Shown here piece after piece: positions 54,105 through 63,769 of a stretch of DNA of 64,000 nt. The notes beneath the pieces are model-generated. The model worked only from the letters and a program-made list of their open reading frames with translations. It was not told the DNA's origin and did not search any database. The stretch's first letter is position 1. The number at the start of each line of letters is the position of its first letter. The DNA comes from Psychroserpens jangbogonensis (lineage in GTDB: Bacteria; Bacteroidota; Bacteroidia; Flavobacteriales; Flavobacteriaceae): positions 124,001 to 188,000 of the forward strand of contig NZ_JSWG01000012.1 of the NCBI RefSeq assembly GCF_000797465.1. The letters are read 5' to 3'. The position numbers and the translations under genes are program-made.

Positions 54105-56735
54105 CTATTGTAAACTTGCCAAACTAGCCTTAATCGTTTCAATCTTAGCTAAAGCATCAGCTTCTTTCTTCTTTTCGGAAGCCACTACTTGTTCTGGAGC
54201 ATTATTAACAAAACGTTCATTTTTCAATTTACCTTGAACTGATTTCAAAAATCCCTCAGTATATTTTAACTCTTCAGTTAACTTTACAATTTCTGCTTCA
54301 ACATCAATACTTCCTTCCATTGGAATAAAGTACTCATTAGATAACACTCTAAAAGTCAATGCACCTTCAACAGCTTCAGAAACTGTTTTCATTTCTGATA
54401 CATTCCCCATTTTGGAAATCACTGTATCATATTTAGAATCCACATTTTCGTTGTTCAACACCATTAATTCAATGGTATCCTTAAACGCTATGTTCTTTTC
54501 TTTACGGATAGTTCTAATTCCTGAAACGATCTCTTTAACCGTTTCAAAATCTGAAATTAACTGCGCATCAAATGATTCAACTTTTGGATATTCAGCTATT
54601 ATTAATGCGTCTTCAGGTGTTCGATATGCTATATGTTGCCAAATCTCTTCTGTTAAGAATGGCATAAAAGGATGTAAAATCTTTAAGTTATTTTCAAAAA
54701 TAGAAATCACAGAAGCGTACGTTTGAGAATCTATTGGTTGCTGATAAGCCGGCTTTATCATTTCTAAAAGCCAAGAACAGAAATCATCCCAAATTAATTT
54801 ATACATGCCCATTAAAGCATCAGATAATCTGTATTTACTATAATGATCTTCAATCTCTGCTAATGCACTTTGAAATTTATGCTCATACCATTCTAAAGCA
54901 ATTTTAGACGATTCTGGCTGCTCGATATCTTTTACTTCCCAACCTTGAACAAGTCTAAAGGCATTCCATATTTTATTAATAAATCCTTTACCTTGATTAC
55001 ATAGTTCTTCATCAAACATCAAATCATTACCTGCTGCTGCACTTAGTAACAATCCAACACGAACACCGTCAGCACCATAATCTTCGATTAATTTTAAGGC
55101 ATCTGGTGAGTTACCTAGAGATTTAGACATCTTACGACGTTGCTTATCTCTCACCAATCCTGTTAGGTATACATTTTCAAAAGGTCGTTGATCTTTATAC
55201 TCATATCCTGCAACAATCATACGTGCAACCCAAAAGAATAAAATATCTGGACCTGTTACTAAATCGTTTGTAGGATAATAATATTTGATTTCTTCATTTT
55301 CAGGATTTCTAATTCCATCAAACACACTCATTGGCCATATCCAAGAACTAAACCACGTATCTAATGCATCAGAATCTTGAGTTAAATCTTCAACTTTTAA
55401 ACTAGAATTCCCGGTTTTATCTTTTGCCAAGACTAAGGCATCATTTACGTTCTCAGCAACTACGAAATCCTCTTTTCCGTCACCATAAAAGAATGCAGGT
55501 ATCTGTTGTCCCCATCTCAACTGACGCGAAATATTCCAATCGCGAATATTTTCCATCCAGTGTCTATATGTGTTTTCAAATTTCTTCGGATACAACTTTA
55601 CATCACCATTAACCAAAACAGCATCTATTGCTGGTTTAGCTAGATCTTCCATTTTCAAGAACCACTGATCACTTAGACGAGGTTCTATAACAGCTTTGGT
55701 ACGTTCAGACGTTCCTACTTTATTGATGTGATTTTCAGTTTTCACTAACAAACCAGCCGCTTCTAACTCTTTTGCAATGGCTTTTCTAACAACAAAACGA
55801 TCTTGACCTTCATAATGTAAACCATAGCTATTCAACGAAGCATCTTCATTAAAGATATCTACGACTTCAAGTTTATGCTTATCACCTAGAACTTTATCAT
55901 TTTCATCATGAGCTGGCGTAACTTTTAGACAACCAGTACCAAATTCAATGTCCACGTACTCATCTTCAATTATAGGAATAACCCTTCCGCAGATTGGTAC
56001 AATAGCTTTTTTTCCTTTTAAATGTGAAAAACGTTCATCATTAGGGTTAATACAAATCGCAGTATCACCAAAAATAGTCTCTGGACGAGTAGTTGCAATG
56101 GATAATTTCTCATCACTACCCTCTACTTGATATTCTAAATAGTAAAGTAATCCTTGTTGTTCAACATGTATTACCTCTTCATCAGACAATGTTGTTTTTG
56201 CTTCTGGATCCCAATTAACCATTCGGTACCCTCTATAAATCAAACCTTTGTTATATAAATCAACGAAAACTTTAATTACAGATTCACTCATATCATCATC
56301 CATGGTGAACTTGGTACGATCCCAATCACATGAACAACCTAATTTTTTTAACTGCTCAAGAATAACTCCACCATATTCTTCGGTCCATTCCCAAGCATGC
56401 TCTAAAAACTCTTCTCGAGTTAAGTCATTTTTATCAATCCCTTGCTCTTTAAGCTTAGCAGCTACTTTAGCTTCGGTAGCAATAGATGCATGATCAGTTC
56501 CAGGAACCCAACACGCATTTTTTCCTTGCAATCGTGCTCTACGAATAAGAACATCTTGAATGGTATTATTAAGCATGTGTCCCATATGCAGCACTCCTGT
56601 CACATTTGGTGGAGGAATGACTATGGTATAAGGTTCTCTCTCATCTGGAACAGAATGAAAATAATTATGCTCCATCCAATAGTTATACCACTTACTCTCT
56701 ACATTAGATGCTGAATATTTTGTTGGTATGCTCAT
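54105..56735 (-). CDS. valS: Valyl-tRNA synthetase
   Basis: 876 residues from [16 protein letters not shown]; the eleven codons before this Met are not conserved in type. Class I signatures are [17 protein letters not shown] (HIGH form HMGH) and [13 protein letters not shown] (KMSKS); the editing domain occupies about 190-340; an anticodon-binding domain and a C-terminal coiled coil (about 810-876; [18 protein letters not shown]) follow. It charges tRNA-Val. Monocistronic on the minus strand. Confidence 0.98.
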   Translation of the reverse strand: MSIPTKYSASNVESKWYNYWMEHNYFHSVPDEREPYTIVIPPPNVTGVLHMGHMLNNTIQDVLIRRARLQGKNACWVPGTDHASIATEAKVAAKLKEQGIDKNDLTREEFLEHAWEWTEEYGGVILEQLKKLGCSCDWDRTKFTMDDDMSESVIKVFVDLYNKGLIYRGYRMVNWDPEAKTTLSDEEVIHVEQQGLLYYLEYQVEGSDEKLSIATTRPETIFGDTAICINPNDERFSHLKGKKAIVPICGRVIPIIEDEYVDIEFGTGCLKVTPAHDENDKVLGDKHKLEVVDIFNEDASLNSYGLHYEGQDRFVVRKAIAKELEAAGLLVKTENHINKVGTSERTKAVIEPRLSDQWFLKMEDLAKPAIDAVLVNGDVKLYPKKFENTYRHWMENIRDWNISRQLRWGQQIPAFFYGDGKEDFVVAENVNDALVLAKDKTGNSSLKVEDLTQDSDALDTWFSSWIWPMSVFDGIRNPENEEIKYYYPTNDLVTGPDILFFWVARMIVAGYEYKDQRPFENVYLTGLVRDKQRRKMSKSLGNSPDALKLIEDYGADGVRVGLLLSAAAGNDLMFDEELCNQGKGFINKIWNAFRLVQGWEVKDIEQPESSKIALEWYEHKFQSALAEIEDHYSKYRLSDALMGMYKLIWDDFCSWLLEMIKPAYQQPIDSQTYASVISIFENNLKILHPFMPFLTEEIWQHIAYRTPEDALIIAEYPKVESFDAQLISDFETVKEIVSGIRTIRKEKNIAFKDTIELMVLNNENVDSKYDTVISKMGNVSEMKTVSEAVEGALTFRVLSNEYFIPMEGSIDVEAEIVKLTEELKYTEGFLKSVQGKLKNERFVNNAPEQVVASEKKKEADALAKIETIKASLASLQ

Positions 56736-56920
56736 GCTTTGGTATTGTTTTTGCTTTATAACTGACAAAAGTACTTATATTTCTTTTTTTGCGAAATTAA
56801 AGTCAGCATATTATTGACAGATTTAACTTTGACGATGTTAATAATTGTTGCATTACATCTAATTAATTTTGCGGAATGCCAAAAAGTAAGTAGCTTTGAT
56901 AGTATCAATTTAAAATTTGA

Positions 56921-57352
56921 ATGATGAAAAATGTAATGTTAATTTTATTTGTAGGTTTACTAAGCTTGGGTGTTACAGCTCAGGAGAAGGTTGCTAAAAT
57001 AGAATTTAAAACCGATGTAATTGATTATGGAACCATTGAAAAAGGTTCTGATGGTGTTAGAATATTTGAATTCACCAACACAGGAAATGCACCTTTAATC
57101 ATTTCTAAGGTAAAATCTACTTGTGGTTGTACTGTACCAAAAAAACCTGACGGACCAATTATGCCAGGTGAAACTGGAGAAATTTCTGTAAAATATGACA
57201 CAAACAGAGTGAATCCTATTAGAAAGACAATAACTGTTACTTCTAATGCGGACACACCTAGTGTAGCTTTAAAAATTAAAGGTCTTATTATAGACTCTAG
57301 TAAACAAAATCCACTAGAGAAAAAAGACAAAAGCGTAATGGAACAACAATAG
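56921..57352 (+). CDS. Secreted DUF1573 domain protein
   Basis: 143 residues, signal peptide ending GVTAQ, then one Ig-like DUF1573 domain with the family marks YGTIEKGSDGVRIFEFTN, KSTCGCTVPKKP and KYDTNRVNPIRKTITV. DUF1573 proteins are abundant periplasmic or surface proteins in Bacteroidetes with unknown function; the conserved CGC may be redox-active or metal-binding. A -7-like TAATTTTG lies at 56864-56871. It ends at a terminator shared with the convergent protease gene. Confidence 0.88.
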   Translation: MMKNVMLILFVGLLSLGVTAQEKVAKIEFKTDVIDYGTIEKGSDGVRIFEFTNTGNAPLIISKVKSTCGCTVPKKPDGPIMPGETGEISVKYDTNRVNPIRKTITVTSNADTPSVALKIKGLIIDSSKQNPLEKKDKSVMEQQ

Positions 57353-57374
57353 TTCTGTTTAAATAATAAATATT

Positions 57375-57405
57375 AAGAACTCTCTTTTAAGGGAGTTCTT
57401 TTTGT
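57375..57405. terminator. Bidirectional terminator overlapping the protease gene 3' end
   Basis: AAGAACTCTC pairs with GGGAGTTCTT (one G-T) around TTTTAA, with a T-run after it. It serves the DUF1573 gene on the plus strand and covers the last codons and stop of the minus-strand gene. Confidence 0.75.
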
Positions 57406-58727
57406 TTAAATACATCTTCTAATCTAAATCCAAACAACATAACCCTTCCATTTCTATTAATTTTAAGATTAATAAGTTTTCCTGTTTTAGATTTAAAATA
57501 CCCAACCACATTTTGAAGTTCTAATATGTGAGTTTCTTTACCGTTTATTGTTAAAATAATATCTCCTACTAGCAAACCTGCTTTTTCTGCTGGAGAGTCT
57601 TTTCGAATTTCAACTATGGTATATGCAGGCTTTACCGAAAGTTTATAATGCGTAATTGTCTCTACATGAATATTTGCATCGCTTCCTTCTCTAAAACCTA
57701 AACCTGAACGATTTTTTCGTTCTTTAATCATAATAACACCATTTTGCTCAATAATAATTCCACTTTTATTATAAGAAAATGAAGACCTGAAATTTTTATT
57801 TTTCTTGAGAGTTAGTTTTTTGTTTTTATAATCTACGATCATATTGAAACGTTTAAGGACTTCTCCCGAAATACTTCCATTTCGTTGGGTATACTTACGT
57901 GCGAAACTAATTGAGGTAGAATCAGGAAATGCTGTATTTACATTATTTAGTTCAAACTTCTTTAATCTAAATCTTTCAATTTTAGAGCGTTTACCATAGA
58001 TATTACCGCTTAAACCTTTACCTAAAAAATCATCGAAATACATGTTTTCTGTAGGCACAAGACCTTTATCTTCATTTTCAAATATCCATAAAGCATCACT
58101 ACTTCCTGTATCAATTAATAATTTTACTGGTACAAAACTAGAATCGACTTCAATTTCTCCAAAAACATAAGGTTTATTCTTATAAAATGACAAATCGAAA
58201 GTTTCACATTTTTTACACGATTTATAAGTGTAACTATTAGGCTTGTGAAGTACAATATATTTAGATGCGTAATTAATTTCAACTATAAAATCTTTGAATA
58301 AATCATAGCCAATAATGCCGTGTACAGGTCTTCCTAACCTTGCAGTGAAATTTATAGAACTATCAAAAACCAGATATATATCTTGATTAATATTTATGGC
58401 ATTTCCAATACTTAAAAAATTGTGTTTTGACTTAATAGCTTCTACAGGTGCTCCTCCTCCAAGTCCTCTTAACAAAATAGATTCTACTTTATTTATTTGT
58501 AATGAATCAATATTTGCAAGGTTAAATAAGATTGGTTTACTCACTCCAGTATCTAAAACAAACGACAGTTCAACTCCATTAACTTCAACAGGTAGAATAA
58601 TTAAGTTACCTATAAGCTCGAACCGTATTTTATCCTTTTCTAAATTTGGTAAACTAAAATCACTTTGCGAAAAAGATGATGTTATCGCAAATAACAAAAA
58701 CAGCAATAAAGAATTTTTTTTTAGCAT
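57387..58727 (-). CDS. Secreted retropepsin-like aspartic protease with PDZ domain
   Basis: 446 residues with a signal peptide ending SSFSQ. Two aspartyl protease half-sites are present, FVLDTGVSKPILFN (about 57-70) and LLIDTGSSDALWIF (about 205-218), each with the catalytic DTG. A PDZ domain closes the protein (about 365-435; DSPAEKAGLLVGDIILTING). Such single-chain clan AA proteins with PDZ are frequent in Bacteroidetes; the substrate is unknown. Located in the periplasm or at the outer surface. Divergent from the aminotransferase gene. Confidence 0.88.
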   Translation of the reverse strand: MLKKNSLLLFLLFAITSSFSQSDFSLPNLEKDKIRFELIGNLIILPVEVNGVELSFVLDTGVSKPILFNLANIDSLQINKVESILLRGLGGGAPVEAIKSKHNFLSIGNAININQDIYLVFDSSINFTARLGRPVHGIIGYDLFKDFIVEINYASKYIVLHKPNSYTYKSCKKCETFDLSFYKNKPYVFGEIEVDSSFVPVKLLIDTGSSDALWIFENEDKGLVPTENMYFDDFLGKGLSGNIYGKRSKIERFRLKKFELNNVNTAFPDSTSISFARKYTQRNGSISGEVLKRFNMIVDYKNKKLTLKKNKNFRSSFSYNKSGIIIEQNGVIMIKERKNRSGLGFREGSDANIHVETITHYKLSVKPAYTIVEIRKDSPAEKAGLLVGDIILTINGKETHILELQNVVGYFKSKTGKLINLKINRNGRVMLFGFRLEDVFKQKELP

Positions 58728-58845
58728 TCGTTGGATGGTAATTAATTCAATTTACAAATCTTAAAACTAAGTCTATTTATTAGCTGCATTTTTTAAATAA
58801 ACTTTAAGATAATTTTCAGAACTTTACCACATAAACAATATCATC

Positions 58846-60036
58846 ATGCCAAGAATATCAAAAAAAGGGCAACTAATGCCAGAATCTCCTATACGAAAGT
58901 TAGTTCCTTTCGCTGAAAACGCATACAAGCAAGGCAAAACAGTATATCACTTAAACATCGGACAACCTGATATTAAAACGCCTCAAATAGCGTTGGATGC
59001 TGTAAAGGCACATTCCTTAGAAATTTTGGCTTACACAAGATCTGAAGGTTCTGAAGCATTCCGCGAAAAACTGGCCAATTATTACGCAAATAATAACATC
59101 AGTGTAAAAAATGATGATATTATTGTCACAACAGGTGGAAGCGAAGCGTTACTTTTTGCCTTTGGTACCATTACAGATATTGATGATGAAATTATTATTC
59201 CTGAACCTTTTTATGCTAACTATAACGGATTTTCAACAGCATCAGGCGTAAAAGTAGTTCCTGTAATTTCTAAAATTGAAGATAACTTTGCTCTACCTCC
59301 AATTGAAGAGTTTGAAAAATTAATCACTCCGAAAACGAAAGCAATTCTTATTTGCAACCCAGGAAATCCAACTGGATATCTATATTCTAAAGAAGAAATA
59401 AAGAAATTAGCCGAAATCGTAAAAAAACACGATTTGTTTTTAATAGCTGATGAAGTATACCGAGAATTTGCTTACGATGGTGTAAGTCATTATTCTATAT
59501 TACAAGAAGAAGGTCTAGAAAACCACGCCATAGTTATTGATTCTGTATCAAAACGTTATAGCATGTGTGGTGCTCGTATTGGATGTTTAGTTTCGAAAAA
59601 CAAAGACGTCATTAAAACAGCATTAAAGTTTGCACAAGCACGATTAAGCCCACCAACTCTAGCACAAATTGCAAGTGAAGCAGCTTTAGACACTCCACAA
59701 AGTTATTTTGATGATGTTATTAGTGAATATGTAGAACGTAGAAATGTAGTTGTTGAAGAACTCATGAAGATTGAAGGCGTAAAAGTAGGCATGCCTAAGG
59801 GAGCTTTTTATTGCATAGCGCAATTACCAATTAAAGACTCAGATGCTTTTGCACAATGGTTATTAGAATCTTTTGATGTAGATGGAGAAACAGTTATGGT
59901 TGCTCCTGCTGCAGGATTTTACAGCACTCCTGGAGTTGGTTTAAATCAAATTAGAATTGCTTACGTATTAAACAAAGAAAGTTTAATAAAAGCGGTCAAT
60001 ATTTTAAAAGAAGCTTTAAAAGTTTATAAAGAATAG
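58846..60036 (+). CDS. Class I/II aminotransferase (aspartate-type)
   Basis: 396 residues, fold-type I PLP enzyme. Substrate/cofactor motifs are NIGQPDIKTPQ, TTGGSEALLFAFG, CNPGNPTGYLYS, IADEVYREFAYDG and the Schiff-base lysine in SVSKRYSMCGARIGCL, with the carboxylate-binding Arg in NQIRIAYV. Best described as an aspartate-type aminotransferase of subgroup I-gamma; exact amino donor unknown. Cytosolic. Its TAG stop overlaps the GTG start of murB by one base. Confidence 0.93.
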   Translation: MPRISKKGQLMPESPIRKLVPFAENAYKQGKTVYHLNIGQPDIKTPQIALDAVKAHSLEILAYTRSEGSEAFREKLANYYANNNISVKNDDIIVTTGGSEALLFAFGTITDIDDEIIIPEPFYANYNGFSTASGVKVVPVISKIEDNFALPPIEEFEKLITPKTKAILICNPGNPTGYLYSKEEIKKLAEIVKKHDLFLIADEVYREFAYDGVSHYSILQEEGLENHAIVIDSVSKRYSMCGARIGCLVSKNKDVIKTALKFAQARLSPPTLAQIASEAALDTPQSYFDDVISEYVERRNVVVEELMKIEGVKVGMPKGAFYCIAQLPIKDSDAFAQWLLESFDVDGETVMVAPAAGFYSTPGVGLNQIRIAYVLNKESLIKAVNILKEALKVYKE

Positions 60037-61049
60037 TGCAAATTAAACACAACATATCTCTAAAACCTTACAATACCTTTGGTATCGATGTAAAAGCAAA
60101 GCAGTTCATATCTATTACGTCTATTGCTGATTTGATAGCAGTGTATTCTGCTGAAGGCACTACGTCCAAGTTTATTTTAGGAGGCGGAAGCAATATGCTA
60201 CTCACAAGGGATATTGATGCTTTAGTGATGCATTTAAACATTAAAGGCAAACAAATCATTTCTCAAACTGAAGAAAATGTTTTAGTTAAATCTAATACTG
60301 GTGAAAACTGGCATGAATTTGTACTTTGGACTTTAGAAAACAACTTTGGAGGTTTAGAAAACCTATCACTTATACCTGGAAATGTCGGCACTAGTCCAAT
60401 CCAAAATATTGGAGCTTATGGCATTGAGTTAAAAGATACTTTTCATTCTTGTGAAGCATTAAATCTTGAAACTTTAGACATAGAAACCTTTACAAATGGC
60501 GATTGTAAGTTTGACTATCGTAATTCTATTTTCAAACATGAAGCTAAAGGAAAATATATCATTTTAAGTGTCGTTTTTAAACTAACAACTAAAAATCATG
60601 TATTGCACACTAATTATGGAGCCATTACTTCAGAATTAGAGCGAATGGATATTTCAACACCAACCATTCAAGATGTTTCTAATGCAGTTATATCTATTAG
60701 ACAAAGTAAATTGCCAGATCCAAAAGAAATTGGCAACAGCGGAAGTTTTTTCAAGAACCCAATTATAGCCAAAGATGCATTTTTGAAGTTACAAGACAAT
60801 TTCCCAAATGCGCCACACTATGTGATTTCAGATCAGGAAGTAAAAGTACCAGCTGGTTGGTTAATTGAAACTGCAGGATTTAAAGGAAAAACACTAGGCA
60901 ATTATGGCGTGCACAAAAAACAAGCTTTAGTTTTAGTAAATTATGGCGGTGCCTCTGGCAATGACATTCTAAATTTGTCTAAACTTATACAAAAGACTGT
61001 ATTGCGCCTTTTTGATATAACTATTGAAACAGAAGTCAATATCATATAA
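60036..61049 (+). CDS. murB: UDP-N-acetylenolpyruvoylglucosamine reductase
   Basis: 337 residues, type I MurB. The start is GTG overlapping the preceding stop (TAGTG); no ATG is available before conserved sequence (ISLKPYNTFGIDVKA). FAD-binding LGGGSNMLLTRD, SLIPGNVGTSPIQNIGAYG, the proton-donor Ser in IGNSGSFFKNP and the C-terminal AGWLIETAGFKGKTLGNYG are all present. It reduces enolpyruvyl-UDP-GlcNAc to UDP-MurNAc with NADPH. Coupled to the aminotransferase gene. Confidence 0.96.
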   Translation: MQIKHNISLKPYNTFGIDVKAKQFISITSIADLIAVYSAEGTTSKFILGGGSNMLLTRDIDALVMHLNIKGKQIISQTEENVLVKSNTGENWHEFVLWTLENNFGGLENLSLIPGNVGTSPIQNIGAYGIELKDTFHSCEALNLETLDIETFTNGDCKFDYRNSIFKHEAKGKYIILSVVFKLTTKNHVLHTNYGAITSELERMDISTPTIQDVSNAVISIRQSKLPDPKEIGNSGSFFKNPIIAKDAFLKLQDNFPNAPHYVISDQEVKVPAGWLIETAGFKGKTLGNYGVHKKQALVLVNYGGASGNDILNLSKLIQKTVLRLFDITIETEVNII

Positions 61050-61051
61050 AA

Positions 61052-61084
61052 CAAAAAGCCTCAACGAATTGAGACTTTTGTTTT
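61052..61084 (+). terminator. Terminator after murB
   Basis: AAAAGCCTCAA pairs with TTGAGACTTTT around CGAA with one C-A mismatch, followed by GTTTT. Confidence 0.65.
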
Positions 61085-61264
61085 ACTGTAGAATCATGAA
61101 AAAGCTATTAATCAATTTCTTAAGAAAGAAAGTTTAATTTCTACAGATTTAAATTTTAATTTCGTTCCGTTAATTTTTAATTAACTTTACCATCCTCTAT
61201 ATATACGGACACAATTAGATATTTGGATCATTTCAAATTCAATTTTTACAAAATTTAATTTTTT

Positions 61265-61795
61265 TTGAGCACCCCTTTAGAACAACAAATCGTACAATTA
61301 CTTGAAAAAGGTGATAAAAAAGCCATTAATCTTCTCTATGAAAATTATTCGGATAGTTTGTATGGTGTTATCTTAAAAGTGACAATAAACGAAGAAATCG
61401 CTCAAGACGCTCTGCAAGAAACTTTTGTCAAGGTTTGGAAAAATGCCAAAAAGTATGATTCTAAAAAAGCAAAATTATTTACATGGCTCTATCGAATTGC
61501 CAAAAATACAGCTATTGATAAATTAAGGAGTTTTAACAATCGATTTGATAAAGAAGTCCAAATTGATAAATCAAACGTATATATCCTACCAACAGTGAAT
61601 TTAAATCAAGATGTCATAGATTTAAAAGAGCATGTTGCGAGGCTAGATGAAAAGTACCAAATTGTTTTAAAAGCTTTGTTTTTTGAAGGTATGACACAAC
61701 AAGAAGCAAGCGACGAATTAGAAATTCCGTTAGGTACAATTAAGTCTAGATTAAAAATAGGACTTCGTGAACTCAAAAAAGTTTATGATCCTTAA
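61265..61795 (+). CDS. ECF-type RNA polymerase sigma factor (TTG start)
   Basis: 176 residues. A stop at 61256 leaves TTG 61265 as the only reasonable start codon. Region 2 (about 25-90; DALQETFVKVWKNAKKYD and AKLFTWLYRIAKNTAIDKLR) and region 4 (about 118-172; LFFEGMTQQEASDELEIPLG, then TIKSRLKIGLRELKK) are intact; the -10-binding and -35-binding helices are both readable. SigK-like in its pairing with an RskA-type anti-sigma encoded 11 bp downstream. The signal that releases it is unknown. Confidence 0.93.
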   Translation: MSTPLEQQIVQLLEKGDKKAINLLYENYSDSLYGVILKVTINEEIAQDALQETFVKVWKNAKKYDSKKAKLFTWLYRIAKNTAIDKLRSFNNRFDKEVQIDKSNVYILPTVNLNQDVIDLKEHVARLDEKYQIVLKALFFEGMTQQEASDELEIPLGTIKSRLKIGLRELKKVYDP

Positions 61796-61806
61796 ATAAG
61801 TTACAC

Positions 61807-62610
61807 ATGGAAAAAAAATTACATACTTTTTTTCAATCTGGTTTACTTGACAAGTACGTACTAGATGAAACCTCTACTACAGAAAGCCTGAAAGTAGAAC
61901 ATTATATTGATACCTATCCAGAAGTGGAAAGTGAATATATAAGGTTACAAAATAACCTAGAGGTTATCGCTAAAGCTAATGCTGTAGAAGCTCCAAAATT
62001 AATTTTAGATAATATCTTAAATGAAATTGAAGGAGATACGACTCCTGTTATCCAGTTAGAAAAAGGTCAACGCAGTACACCTTGGTATAGTATTGCAGCA
62101 AGTATTATTGCTTTACTTTTTGCTGGCGGATATTATATGAAGACGAAACAAAACCAAGGTTTATTAAAAGAAAATCAAGTTGTTGTTGAAGAAATTTTTG
62201 ATCTAAGGAGTGATATTGAAGAGAACAACAAAAGACTTGATAACTTGATGCTCGAGTTTATGAAGCTCAACAATCCTGAAACCGAAAAATATGTGTTTAG
62301 AGGAAATGATCGCGCTAAAGATTTAAAAACTGTAGCCTATATTAATCCTGTAGACGAAACGTCTATGATTGATGTGGTGTCTTTACCGCAACTACCAGAA
62401 GATCAAACGTATCAACTTTGGGCAGAAATGCAAGATAGAATGGTTAATCTAGGAATTTTAGATGCTTCTCAAAAAAAGCTACAATCTGTACCTTATTTAA
62501 AAGATGCCTTAGCTTTAAGTATTACTATAGAAGCTAAAGATCGCTTAAATACTACTGTAGCTGATAGCGCAGTAGCAGAGATCGACTTAAATAATAAAAG
62601 ATATAATTAA
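61807..62610 (+). CDS. Membrane anti-sigma factor (RskA-type)
   Basis: 267 residues. The cytoplasmic N-terminal part (about 1-90) resembles a zinc-less anti-sigma domain (SGLLDKYVLDETSTTESLKV), one transmembrane helix spans about 95-112 (SIAASIIALLFAGGYYM), a coiled-coil segment follows (about 118-155), and the periplasmic RskA domain (about 160-255) carries LPQLPEDQTYQLWAE and MVNLGILDAS. It holds the sigma factor encoded just upstream and presumably releases it after proteolysis. The pair forms one operon ending at a strong hairpin. Confidence 0.9.
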   Translation: MEKKLHTFFQSGLLDKYVLDETSTTESLKVEHYIDTYPEVESEYIRLQNNLEVIAKANAVEAPKLILDNILNEIEGDTTPVIQLEKGQRSTPWYSIAASIIALLFAGGYYMKTKQNQGLLKENQVVVEEIFDLRSDIEENNKRLDNLMLEFMKLNNPETEKYVFRGNDRAKDLKTVAYINPVDETSMIDVVSLPQLPEDQTYQLWAEMQDRMVNLGILDASQKKLQSVPYLKDALALSITIEAKDRLNTTVADSAVAEIDLNNKRYN

Positions 62611-62628
62611 TAGCAATTGTTTTTTATA

Positions 62629-62668
62629 AGGAAAGCTACTTTTGAATAAATCAAAAGTGGCTTTCTTT
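62629..62668. terminator. Bidirectional terminator between anti-sigma and aquaporin genes
   Basis: GAAAGCTACTTTTGA and TCAAAAGTGGCTTTC form a 15-bp stem (one G-T) around ATAAA, followed by TTTATTG and preceded by AAGG. It lies between convergent genes. Confidence 0.8.
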
Positions 62669-62691
62669 ATTGATAGAGAAACAGGGTTTAC

Positions 62692-63378
62692 CTATTCTTT
62701 ATCAAATAATGCTTTATGAATGAATCCTGCAACAATAGCACCTGCTATTGGAGCTAACCAAAACAACCATAATTGAGATGTGAAATCTGCTCCTGCAAAT
62801 AACGCTTGACTAGTAGATCGTGCTGGATTTACAGACGTATTAGAAATTGGAATACTAATTAAATGTATCAATGTTAACCCAAGTCCAATAGCTATTGGAG
62901 CAAATCCTTTAGGAGCTCTTACATTAGTACTTCCTAAAATGATAAGCAAAAAAAACATTGTTAAAAGAAATTCTGCTATTAATACAGACATCATACTGTA
63001 GCCTCCTGGAGATAATTCACCATACCCATTAGATGCAAATCCTCCTACGTCTACAAAATCAGATTTTCCTGAAACAATAACATACAACATTCCTGCAGCA
63101 GCAATTGCTCCTACAACTTGTGCAATAATGTAACCTAAAAGATCTTTTCCAGAAAACTTACCTCCTGCCCATAAGCCAAGAGATACAGCTGGATTAAAAT
63201 GTCCTCCAGAAATATGTCCAACGGCATAAGCCATTGTCAATACTGTTAAACCAAAAGCTAGTGCAACACCAGCAAAACCGATACCTAATTCTGGAAATGC
63301 AGCTGCAAAAATAGCGCTACCACAACCTCCAAAAACAAGCCAAAATGTTCCGAAGAACTCTGCGAATAATTTTTTCAT
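62692..63378 (-). CDS. aqpZ: Aquaporin Z-type water channel
   Basis: 228 residues, six transmembrane helices with the two half-helix NPA motifs [10 protein letters not shown] (about residue 60) and [12 protein letters not shown] (about residue 182). The Arg after the second NPA and the His in the first half ([12 protein letters not shown]) fit a water-selective aquaporin rather than a glycerol facilitator. In the inner membrane. Monocistronic; no strong promoter seen in the AT-rich gap upstream. Confidence 0.94.
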   Translation of the reverse strand: MKKLFAEFFGTFWLVFGGCGSAIFAAAFPELGIGFAGVALAFGLTVLTMAYAVGHISGGHFNPAVSLGLWAGGKFSGKDLLGYIIAQVVGAIAAAGMLYVIVSGKSDFVDVGGFASNGYGELSPGGYSMMSVLIAEFLLTMFFLLIILGSTNVRAPKGFAPIAIGLGLTLIHLISIPISNTSVNPARSTSQALFAGADFTSQLWLFWLAPIAGAIVAGFIHKALFDKE

Positions 63379-63499
63379 AAGTGATAAAAAATATTAGTTA
63401 GTGATTTTAAATTTATAATAATTATTAATAAGACACTAATAATGTTAAAAAGTCACTATTTATATAATACCCAAATAAGCACTAGACTATCTTTATTTA

Positions 63500-63534
63500 T
63501 TGTTCGGTAAAACATTTGAAAAATTGTATCTTTG
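63500..63534 (+). promoter_or_regulatory. Promoter for the small membrane protein gene
   Basis: TATCTTTG (63527-63534) is an exact -7 element; TTG lies 24 bp upstream, one base longer than the usual range. Start near 63541, giving a ~20-nt leader. Confidence 0.5.
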
Positions 63535-63559
63535 CATAGAATTTTTTAACCTTTCATTT

Positions 63560-63763
63560 ATGAAACTCGTCATCATCACATTAATACTTCTAGGTCTAGG
63601 TGTAGCTGGTATAGCCATTAAAATTTGGGCAAAAAAAGACGGAAAGTTTGCAGGCACTTGTGCAAGTCAAAATCCTATGCTTAATCAAGAAGGTGAAGCT
63701 TGCGGTTTTTGTGGAAAAGCCCCTGAACAATTCGATAATTGCAACGAACCTCAACACTCTTAA
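63560..63763 (+). CDS. Small membrane protein with Cys-rich tail
   Basis: 67 residues from ATG 63560 (MKLVIITLILLGLG); the frame is open upstream but the promoter at 63527 rules out an earlier start. One transmembrane helix (about 2-22) leads into a periplasmic or cytosolic tail of about 45 residues with four cysteines (GTCASQNP, EACGFCGK and DNCNEP), suggesting a small metal or redox centre. The family occurs widely in Flavobacteriaceae as a hypothetical; function unknown. The glycosyltransferase gene begins 6 bp after its stop, so the two are likely co-transcribed. Confidence 0.75.
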   Translation: MKLVIITLILLGLGVAGIAIKIWAKKDGKFAGTCASQNPMLNQEGEACGFCGKAPEQFDNCNEPQHS

Positions 63764-63769
63764 TCATTA

